Positions 58,458 through 64,000 of a stretch of 64,000 bases of DNA are shown one piece after another; positions within the stretch are counted from its first letter, which is position 1, and each line of letters begins with the position of its first letter. The translations under genes and the position numbers were made by a program. Source of the DNA: JAUSNA01 sp964568885. GTDB lineage: Bacteria > Patescibacteriota > Microgenomatia > Levybacterales > GWA1-39-11. The DNA is taken from assembly GCA_964568885.1 (NCBI GenBank), contig CAZMSF010000002.1, positions 1 through 64,000 on the forward strand. Reading direction: 5' to 3'. Below the pieces are notes generated by a model. That model searched no databases. It was not told the origin of the DNA and was given only the letters and a program-made list of their open reading frames with translations.

Positions 58458-59537
58458 ATGGCGCGTCTTACCTATCAACAACTTATAGATAAACATTTGG
58501 AGATTTTAAAAGGACTCCAATATGATAGCGGACTTTTTGCAGCTGCGGACAAAAGCGTCGGAACCGGTTACGAGAAAAGTTGGTTAAGGGATAATTTTTA
58601 TGAAACCATTGCATTCGAAGTAATAGGAGACTGGAATACGGTTGAGAAGACATACAGAGCTATTCTTTCGATTCTTCTCAAACATGAAGAAAAAATCGAC
58701 TGGGCAATAGAGAACAAGCCTACCGAGTCTTTTCAATTTATCCACGCGCGTTTTCACCCCGAGACTTTCGACGAATTTTGGGAGTCGTGGGGGAATAAGC
58801 AAAACGACGCGGTAGGGTGTATTTTGTTCCGCATTGGGGAACTTGAGCACCATCACAACCGGGCAATTCTTACCGATGAGTCTCACGTAAGAATAATCAA
58901 CAAATTAGTGAGATATTTGGAAGCTATCGAGTATTGGCAAAATGGCGACAGTGGTATGTGGGAAGAAGATGAAGAGCTGCATGCATCCTCCGTTGGAGCA
59001 TGCGTTGCAGGACTCGAATCGATTAAGAGGTTGCCATCTATTCAGGTTCCGGAAGAGCTCATAGAAAGAGGAAGAAATGCGTTGGTAGAATTACTTCCCC
59101 GTGAATCAGAACGAAAATTCGTTGACTTGGCATTGCTATCGCTCATTTGGCCATACAATGTGGTAACAGACGCTCAGCGAGATGAGATCTTGAAAAATGT
59201 TGAGTACCATTTGCTTCGGGAACGAGGAGTAATACGATATAAGGGGGATAGATATTACAATAAAAATGCAGACAGTATAAGTGAGGAAGCTGAGTGGACT
59301 TTCGGTCTTGCGTGGCTCGCAATTATTTACGGAAAGCTGGGGCAAACGGAAAAAGCATTTTCTTACATAAAGGACTTGATAGCGGATGACACCCCGGAGG
59401 GTGTTCCGGAGTTATATTTCTCAAATTCGCCCGAATATAATGACAATACGCCGCTTGGGTGGTCCGAATCACTGTTTATTGTTGCATTATTTGAAATGCA
59501 AGAGCGGTGGGAAATGGAAGCAAAAGAAAAGGAGTAG
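58458..59537 (+). CDS. GH15-like glycoside hydrolase
   Basis: 359 residues. Helical barrel of glucoamylase/phosphorylase-kinase-alpha type: 'TGYEKSWLRDNFYETIAFE', 'WAIENKPTESFQFIHARFHP', 'WGNKQNDAVGCILFRIGELE', 'DSGMWEEDEELHASSVGACV' (likely general acid Glu) and 'SEEAEWTFGLAWLAIIYGKL'. Such proteins cleave terminal glucose from glucans or act on small glucosides. No signal peptide, so the substrate should be internal, such as glycogen or trehalose. 3 nt after the NRAMP gene; the operon link to metal transport is unexplained. Confidence 0.83.
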   Translation: MARLTYQQLIDKHLEILKGLQYDSGLFAAADKSVGTGYEKSWLRDNFYETIAFEVIGDWNTVEKTYRAILSILLKHEEKIDWAIENKPTESFQFIHARFHPETFDEFWESWGNKQNDAVGCILFRIGELEHHHNRAILTDESHVRIINKLVRYLEAIEYWQNGDSGMWEEDEELHASSVGACVAGLESIKRLPSIQVPEELIERGRNALVELLPRESERKFVDLALLSLIWPYNVVTDAQRDEILKNVEYHLLRERGVIRYKGDRYYNKNADSISEEAEWTFGLAWLAIIYGKLGQTEKAFSYIKDLIADDTPEGVPELYFSNSPEYNDNTPLGWSESLFIVALFEMQERWEMEAKEKE

Positions 59538-59547
59538 GGAGAGAAAA

Positions 59548-60102
59548 CTATTTCTTAAAAAGTTTGCCTTTTTTCCAAGGGGTACCCAACATCGGAAGGA
59601 GATATCTGTCAACGCCTATCCATCCAGCAGTCCTCCACGCCAGAATAAGAAAGAGTTCGATGACAAACAATACTGGGTTTGAACTTATGGTTCCGGCAAA
59701 AAGATAATTCATGTTCATGAACGCTCCAAAAAATGCAGAAATTCCGGTAAATATGCCCAATATAAGTCCAATGCCGACTAACAATTCTCCAAAGGCTACC
59801 ATATAGGAGAATGTGGCGGCATTGGGAAGGGCTACATTCTGAATAAATGCTCCGTAAAATCCTGAAACATCAGGATGCTGGCCTCCTGTTTTTTCAAGTG
59901 CGCCATTCAAAAATCCCGAAACTGCAACTCCTGCTTTAGGGCCGACCCACACCGGATTGTTAACCTTTGCCCATCCCGCAATAAGCCATTCATATCCGAC
60001 GTAAACACGAAGGACAAGCCAGACCCAACCCATTCGAGTATTTGAGAAGATAAAGCGCGATAGCGCCGGCTCCGGAATTTCGTCTGAAAGATTTTTAGCC
60101 AT
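59548..60102 (-). CDS. DoxX-family membrane protein
   Basis: 184 residues, about four membrane segments. DoxX-like features: 'VLRVYVGYEWLIAGWAKV', 'VAFGELLVGIGLILGIFTGI' and 'FFGAFMNMNYLFAGTISSNP'. In archaea DoxX is part of a thiosulfate:quinone oxidoreductase; in bacteria DoxX-like proteins act in thiol and redox balance. A perfect TTGACA with a Crp/Fnr-like palindrome directly upstream (60132-60151) precedes it. Divergent from the FAD-linked oxidase gene. Role is inferred from the family. Confidence 0.85.
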   Translation of the reverse strand: MAKNLSDEIPEPALSRFIFSNTRMGWVWLVLRVYVGYEWLIAGWAKVNNPVWVGPKAGVAVSGFLNGALEKTGGQHPDVSGFYGAFIQNVALPNAATFSYMVAFGELLVGIGLILGIFTGISAFFGAFMNMNYLFAGTISSNPVLFVIELFLILAWRTAGWIGVDRYLLPMLGTPWKKGKLFKK

Positions 60103-60108
60103 ACTCTA

Positions 60109-60137
60109 CGTTACCAGTGTTGATTCATGTGTGTCAA
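60109..60137 (-). promoter_or_regulatory. promoter of doxX-like gene
   Basis: Minus strand: TTGACA (60137-60132), 17 nt, weak GTAACG (60114-60109); ATG at 60102, leaderless spacing. The weak -10 suggests a need for an activator. Confidence 0.5.
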
Positions 60138-60151
60138 GTGATTTAAATCAC
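60138..60151. promoter_or_regulatory. Crp/Fnr-like operator
   Basis: GTGATTTAAATCAC, a perfect palindrome of the GTGA-N6-TCAC type, touching the -35 of the doxX-like promoter and lying 93 nt upstream of the divergent oxidase gene. The core TGATTTAAATCA recurs at 63521-63532. Confidence 0.55.
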
Positions 60152-60244
60152 ATACAAACATTTTATATTCTGAGAGGCAGAACCCACTTGACGAACGTAT
60201 AAATTTCCTTCATCATAAAAAAAGAGCGATATTTTTTGTTTTGT

Positions 60245-61903
60245 ATGGATACAAATCTTCTTGCCCGGCTATCAAAAATTATTGAAGGAGACATAGCGAC
60301 CGACTCCATGACTCTGACCGAATACAGTCATGATGCTTCTCTTTTTGAGATGAAGCCCGAGGCCGTGGTCTTCCCGAGGGGCGAAAAAGATGTTGCCGCT
60401 CTTGTCCGGTTTGTCGCTGAAAACAAAAAAGAGCATCCACATCTCTCATTAACAGCACGTTCCGCAGGAACAGACATGGGTGGTGGTTCCATCAACGATT
60501 CCATAATAGTAGCTTTTTCAAAGTACTTTAATGCGAAGCCAAAAATTGATGCCGATAAAAGAACAGCAATTGTTGAACCAGGCCTTTTCTATAGAGACTT
60601 TGAGAAAGAAACCATTCGCGAAGGGCTTCTTTTCCCTTCGTATCCTGCGAGCCGGGGTTTGTGTGCTATGGGAGGAATTATTAACAACAATTCGGGAGGG
60701 GAAAAATCTTTGCAATATGGAAAAACCGAACGGTATGTGAAAAGCGTTAAAGTTGTGCTTCGGGACGGAAGTGTTTGTGAATTCAAGAAGCTCACGATGG
60801 CAAGCCTTGAAAAGAAAATGACTCAAAAAGATCTTGAAGGGGAGATATATAGAAAGATGTTCAAACTCATCAGCGATAATTACGACGAGATAATGGCCGC
60901 AAAGCCGCAAGTGAGTAAAAATTCTGCGGGATACTTTCTATGGAATGTCTATGACAAAGAAGAGGGGACTTTTGATCTGACCAAGTTGTGGGTTGGAGCC
61001 CAAGGAACCCTTGGGTTACTTTTGGAGGCTGAGGTATCACTCGTTCCTATCCATATGCACCGGGAGATGATGGTTGTTTTTCTTCATGACTTAAAGCATC
61101 TGGGCGAAATCATCAATGCCGCGCTGCCTCTTAAGCCAGAAAGCTTTGAGTCATACGATGACAATACCCTTAAATTGGCTCTCAAATATTTCCCGGAATT
61201 TGCTAAGCAATTGGGAGCAAAAGGGTTTGTCGGGGCGGGGATAGCATTTATGCCCGAATTCCTGATGGTGATGCGCGGTGGCCTTCCAAAGCTTGTTTTA
61301 CAAATAGATTTCACCGGCAACGACCCTGAAGAATTGAAGCAAAAAATTGCTACGCTCAAGGCAAAGCTGGCGCCGCTTCATCCCCAAGCAAAAGTTGCGG
61401 TAGAGTCACAGGAAGAAAAATACTGGCTTATCAGAAGGGAAAGTTTTAATTTACTAAGGAAGAAAATCAAAAACAAGCACACAGCCCCATTTATCGATGA
61501 TTTTGTTATAAAACCTGAATATATCGCCGAGCTTATACCTCAAATAAATGCCATCATTCAAAAGCACAAAGACTATATGTATACGGTTGCTGGGCACATC
61601 GGAGACGGGAATTTCCATATTATTCCCCTTGTTGATATCACGAAAAAATCAGTACGGGATGCAATTCCCGAAATTTCAAAACAGGTTTACGATTTGGTAA
61701 TAAAATACGGAGGGTCAATAACGGGAGAGCATAATGACGGTCTCATCAGAACGCCGTATCTGAGACAAATGTATGGAAGTAAAATTTACGAGCTTTTTGA
61801 GGAAACGAAGCGAATATTTGATCCGGAAAACATATTCAATCCACGAAAGAAAGTCGGAGCGACTATGGAGTACGCAATGAAGCACCTTCGGATGCAGTGG
61901 TGA
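60245..61903 (+). CDS. FAD-linked oxidase (glycolate/D-lactate dehydrogenase GlcD-like)
   Basis: 552 residues from ATG at 60245; a TTG 9 nt earlier is less likely. FAD-binding type 4 domain: 'VVFPRGEKDVAALVRFV', 'LTARSAGTDMGGGSINDSII', 'EPGLFYRDFEKE', 'SYPASRGLCAMGGIINNNSG', 'GAQGTLGLLLEAEVSLVP'; C-terminal 'VAGHIGDGNFHIIPLVD' (His in a flavin-contacting GHxGDGN motif) and 'TGEHNDGLIRTPYLR' (usual TGEHGxG, here ND). Oxidises D-lactate, glycolate or a similar 2-hydroxy acid. No Fe-S partner domain is fused. Shares a divergent region with a Crp/Fnr-like site. Confidence 0.9.
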   Translation: MDTNLLARLSKIIEGDIATDSMTLTEYSHDASLFEMKPEAVVFPRGEKDVAALVRFVAENKKEHPHLSLTARSAGTDMGGGSINDSIIVAFSKYFNAKPKIDADKRTAIVEPGLFYRDFEKETIREGLLFPSYPASRGLCAMGGIINNNSGGEKSLQYGKTERYVKSVKVVLRDGSVCEFKKLTMASLEKKMTQKDLEGEIYRKMFKLISDNYDEIMAAKPQVSKNSAGYFLWNVYDKEEGTFDLTKLWVGAQGTLGLLLEAEVSLVPIHMHREMMVVFLHDLKHLGEIINAALPLKPESFESYDDNTLKLALKYFPEFAKQLGAKGFVGAGIAFMPEFLMVMRGGLPKLVLQIDFTGNDPEELKQKIATLKAKLAPLHPQAKVAVESQEEKYWLIRRESFNLLRKKIKNKHTAPFIDDFVIKPEYIAELIPQINAIIQKHKDYMYTVAGHIGDGNFHIIPLVDITKKSVRDAIPEISKQVYDLVIKYGGSITGEHNDGLIRTPYLRQMYGSKIYELFEETKRIFDPENIFNPRKKVGATMEYAMKHLRMQW

Positions 61904-61913
61904 CACCCCCGTA

Positions 61914-62684
61914 TCAGGCTAAAATGAATTTCCCGATAACTTCGGCTACGCCGTCGCTATCAACAGTCGGGGCAATGAAGTCGGCGATTTCTTTCAAGTC
62001 GGGTACTGCGTTTCCCATCGCGACCTTAAGCCCCGATGCCATAAGAAGGGGAAAATCATTATATCCATCGCCAACACCTATTATCTCTTCTCTTTTGAGG
62101 CTCAATTTTTCTGCAATGATTTCTATTCCATGAAGCTTTGTTGCATTTACATGTGTAATATTGAGTCCGTATTTTTCCGGATTTTTATGACGAGTTCTAT
62201 AAATGTTAAGGTGGGGGAGTGAAAGCTCCTTCATGATGGTGTGGGTCTGGTCAAGTGTAAAATCTTCATAGGTATAAAACATTGAAACGTTGCCAGGATC
62301 GTCTCCTTTTTCAAATGGAGGAAAATTATCGTCATTTCGGGACAAACTTTCTCCATTCTTTATATAAAACGTAATGCTGTTCTTTTCAAAAACATCGATT
62401 GTGTGTTGCACGTCGGAAGATTCTATTGTTTGTTTGTGTATTACCTTTTCTGATGCAATATCAATAACAAATGCTCCGGTGTCGATGACAATGTACCCAT
62501 CGGTAAGGCCAAGCGGTTTTAAAATTTTTTTAGTCGAATAATATGACCGTCCCGTGACAAGGCAGATATGGACTTTTTCCTTTGCTTTCGTTATCGCCTC
62601 CCTCACTTTTTTTGAAGGCATCGCATCGTATTGATAGGGAATAAGAGTCCCATCAACATCAAGCATTATCGCTTTGTAATTCAT
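61914..62684 (-). CDS. Cof-type HAD phosphatase
   Basis: 256 residues. HAD motifs in order: 'MLDVDGTLIPYQYDAMPSKK' (nucleophile Asp and DGT), 'CLVTGRSYYSTKKIL' (motif II), Lys in 'HGIEIIAEKLSLKREEIIGV' and 'GDGYNDFPLLMASGLKVAMG' (motif IV). The C2-type cap lies between. Such phosphatases act on sugar phosphates, nucleotides or cofactors; substrate not predictable. A TACAAT box ends 7 nt before the ATG. Divergent from the metallo-beta-lactamase gene. Confidence 0.92.
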   Translation of the reverse strand: MNYKAIMLDVDGTLIPYQYDAMPSKKVREAITKAKEKVHICLVTGRSYYSTKKILKPLGLTDGYIVIDTGAFVIDIASEKVIHKQTIESSDVQHTIDVFEKNSITFYIKNGESLSRNDDNFPPFEKGDDPGNVSMFYTYEDFTLDQTHTIMKELSLPHLNIYRTRHKNPEKYGLNITHVNATKLHGIEIIAEKLSLKREEIIGVGDGYNDFPLLMASGLKVAMGNAVPDLKEIADFIAPTVDSDGVAEVIGKFILA

Positions 62685-62708
62685 GTAAACAATTGTACCA
62701 TTACAAAG

Positions 62709-62736
62709 TTGTTTTTGATGTTTTCTTTGGTATTAT
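62709..62736 (+). promoter_or_regulatory. leaderless promoter of the MBL hydrolase
   Basis: TTGTTT (62709-62714), 16 nt, TATTAT (62731-62736), 6 nt, ATG at 62743. Confidence 0.55.
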
Positions 62737-62742
62737 TTCAGA

Positions 62743-63528
62743 ATGGGGGAGAGACCTACAACAAGCCCAATGGAAGTCGTGACCGAAATGTCGCCGGGGA
62801 CAACACGCATGTGTGTTGAAAATGGCGAGTGGTCTTTTGGGGCTCCAAATTATTATCTTGTCAGGGGGACAGACGGTGCGGTTGTTATAGATAGCGGGAC
62901 GGGGACTGATGAAGAATTTGCGCTGTTTCGTAGCACTTGGTTATCGAAAGGAAAACCAAAAGTCGCTGCAGTTATTGTGACGCACGAGCATTTTGACCAC
63001 GATGGGGGGAGTTTTGACTTTTCAGACCTCGTTGGCGCTCCCATAATAGGAGGACTTGGAGAAAGGGTTGAGGAACGGACGATGGATTTGGGAGAAAGGG
63101 TGGTCACAATTCTGCCGACTCCCGGACATACCGAGGATAGTTTGTGCGTTTTGGACAAAACATCAAATAGCCTTTTTACGGGAGACACTATTATTGAGGA
63201 CAAGTCGGTCGTAGTAGATGATATGGGAGAATACATACATTCTCTTGAGGAACTCAAAAGACTCAACTCTGCCGCAATCCTTCCGGGTCACGGCAACCTA
63301 ATTCCGGATGCAAGTCAAAAGATAGCCGATTATATTGCCCGTACTCATCGACGGGAAAGGATGATACTGCGTTTTATTCACCACGGTTTGAATTCGGTTG
63401 ACAGTCTGACAAAGCGCATGTATCCTCATAAGCCGCATGTAGGACAAAGGCAGGTACTGTCTCACATTGAAAAGCTTATTAATGACGGTCTAATCACAGA
63501 GCAGGAAGGACAACTGACATTGATTTAA
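62743..63528 (+). CDS. metallo-beta-lactamase-fold hydrolase
   Basis: 261 residues. Zinc ligands: 'VTHEHFDHDGG' (HxHxDH), a His in 'PTPGHTEDSLCV', Asp in 'LFTGDTIIEDK', and a final His in 'LPGHGNLIPD'. This matches glyoxalase II or LACTB2-like hydrolases. The C-terminal winged-helix-like tail ('LRFIHHGLNSVDSLTKRMYP') is typical of LACTB2. It is followed 39 nt later by a rhodanese gene, a pairing seen in sulfur detoxification, though the sulfur-dioxygenase group would need an iron site. Its stop codon lies within a palindrome that serves the next promoter. Confidence 0.9.
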   Translation: MGERPTTSPMEVVTEMSPGTTRMCVENGEWSFGAPNYYLVRGTDGAVVIDSGTGTDEEFALFRSTWLSKGKPKVAAVIVTHEHFDHDGGSFDFSDLVGAPIIGGLGERVEERTMDLGERVVTILPTPGHTEDSLCVLDKTSNSLFTGDTIIEDKSVVVDDMGEYIHSLEELKRLNSAAILPGHGNLIPDASQKIADYIARTHRRERMILRFIHHGLNSVDSLTKRMYPHKPHVGQRQVLSHIEKLINDGLITEQEGQLTLI

Positions 63529-63541
63529 ATCAATGTCAGTT
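63512..63541. promoter_or_regulatory. 30-nt perfect palindrome with Fnr-type core
   Basis: Perfect palindrome with centre between 63526 and 63527, 15-nt arms; the inner TTGATTTAAATCAA matches the Fnr consensus TTGAT-N4-ATCAA. It spans the stop codon of the MBL gene. Relative to the predicted start at 63568 its centre is at -41.5. It could also act as a weak terminator (four Ts follow). Confidence 0.6.
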
Positions 63542-63555
63542 TTATAGAGCTTGTT

Positions 63556-63561
63556 TACAAT
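63556..63561 (+). promoter_or_regulatory. -10 of the rhodanese gene
   Basis: TACAAT, 6 nt before the ATG at 63568; no -35 hexamer at 17 nt, where the palindrome arm lies, as expected for an activator-dependent promoter. Confidence 0.5.
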
Positions 63562-63567
63562 GCATGA

Positions 63568-63912
63568 ATGTTTGGTCCAGCCGATGTTCCCGAAATAACC
63601 GCTGAAGAAGTTTGGAAAGCTATTCAAAAGAAGAAAAAAGTAGTGCTTCTTGATGTGAGGACCCCACATGAATATTCCCGGGGTAATATAGGAGGGAGCA
63701 TGAATATCTCGGTTGAAAAAATACAGGATGAGGTACAAAAGCAATTTCCCGATAAAGATTCGACTATCTACGTCTATTGTCTGAGCGGTTCACGGAGTGT
63801 TGTTGCGGTTGGTGCATTGGTGAAGATGGGCTATAAAAAGGTATATAGCATGACCAGTGGACTTCTTGCATGGAGGGCGATGGGGTATCCGCTTACACAG
63901 CCTGCGGGTTAA
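63568..63912 (+). CDS. single-domain rhodanese sulfurtransferase
   Basis: 114 residues. 'VVLLDVRTPHEYSRGNIGGS' (CH2A-type motif), active loop 'VYCLSGSRSVVAVGALVKMG' with the catalytic Cys in CLSGSR, and 'KVYSMTSGLLAWRAMGYPLT'. It transfers sulfur via a Cys persulfide. Length fits a stand-alone domain. The upstream palindrome at -41.5 indicates Crp/Fnr-type control. Together with the MBL gene and DoxX it suggests a response to reactive sulfur or redox state. Confidence 0.92.
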   Translation: MFGPADVPEITAEEVWKAIQKKKKVVLLDVRTPHEYSRGNIGGSMNISVEKIQDEVQKQFPDKDSTIYVYCLSGSRSVVAVGALVKMGYKKVYSMTSGLLAWRAMGYPLTQPAG

Positions 63913-63969
63913 CGCTATTTCTTACAATATTCTAATCGAACTAACGCATTTCTCTTCTACAATTCCTTC

Positions 63970-64000
63970 ATGGAGGATGAGGAGTATCAGGAACAAAGTT
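63970..64000 (+). CDS. possible start of a gene cut by the window end
   Basis: ATG at 63970 followed by ten open codons (acidic, MEDEEYQEQS). Too short to judge. Confidence 0.2.
   Translation, partial: MEDEEYQEQS

Overview
The window looks like a chromosomal segment of a Candidate Phyla Radiation (Patescibacteria) bacterium, probably Microgenomates. The signs are: a short 150-residue EF-Ts; a housekeeping run rpsB-tsf-rseP-frr-recR; many membrane-anchored or secreted proteins of uncharacterised type with Thr/Pro/Ser linkers; a DUF6496-type small basic protein; and a translation style in which the -10 box usually ends 6-9 nt before the start codon, so many mRNAs should be leaderless. The phylum call is inference. 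No rRNA, tRNA, CRISPR array, integrase or transposase was seen. Background base composition is moderately AT-rich, with one sharp exception at about 40.85-43.75 kb.

Region 1 (0-15.6 kb, almost all minus strand) is a cell-surface locus: three cohesin-type proteins, two dockerin-like proteins (one polypeptide carries both), three paralogues of a C-terminal module running from KPxIYLYP to GFTxVEWGG, an 864-residue cysteine-rich protein with an internal 73-residue duplication, a von Willebrand A protein and a sister protein with the same membrane anchor. glyA and an HD-domain nucleotidase interrupt it. Region 2 (15.6-19.4 kb, plus) is rpsB-tsf-rseP-frr-recR. Region 3 (19.4-30.2 kb) holds a low-complexity Ala/Pro/Thr protein, a CofE-like ligase back to back with purB, a DUF1704-type metalloprotein, a large membrane protein, an FKBP isomerase, trhO and an MFS exporter. 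Region 4 (30.2-40.4 kb) has an NMN adenylyltransferase-like protein, a P-type cation ATPase, a secreted multi-domain protein, two unknown leaderless genes, a GH63-like hydrolase, a triple zinc-ribbon protein, a LUD protein divergent from an HxlR regulator, and a CDF transporter.

Region 5 (40.4-43.8 kb) is a GC-rich island: a structured leader with competing hairpins, a 47-codon ORF, a phosphoenolpyruvate synthase and a strongly structured trailer. Region 6 (43.8-48.6 kb) holds small basic proteins and a second surface cluster containing a fourth KPxIYLYP-type paralogue. Region 7 (48.7-55.6 kb) is a purine operon (nuclease-like ORF, purN-like, purD, purL with a fused PurS-like N-terminus, purQ), facing an unknown possibly ACT-like protein. 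With purB and glyA elsewhere in the window, this shows several steps of de novo purine synthesis; purF, purM, purE, purC and purH are not here.

Region 8 (55.7-64 kb) pairs a soluble PRC-barrel/MgtE-N/CBS sensor with an NRAMP-like transporter and a GH15-like hydrolase in one operon. It then has DoxX, an FAD-linked oxidase, a Cof-type phosphatase, a metallo-beta-lactamase hydrolase and a rhodanese. Two perfect Crp/Fnr-like palindromes with the same 12-nt core lie at the DoxX/oxidase divergence and at the rhodanese promoter, where the centre is exactly -41.5 from the predicted start.

The strongest unexplained signals are the surface-module family with a recurrent juxtamembrane NLQLKT motif and leftover gene tails, the GC-rich pps island with its leader, the NRAMP/MgtE-sensor pair, the two palindromes, a two-copy structured intergenic element, and the duplicated start of trhO. 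All positions and matches were read by eye; no alignment, folding or database search was run.
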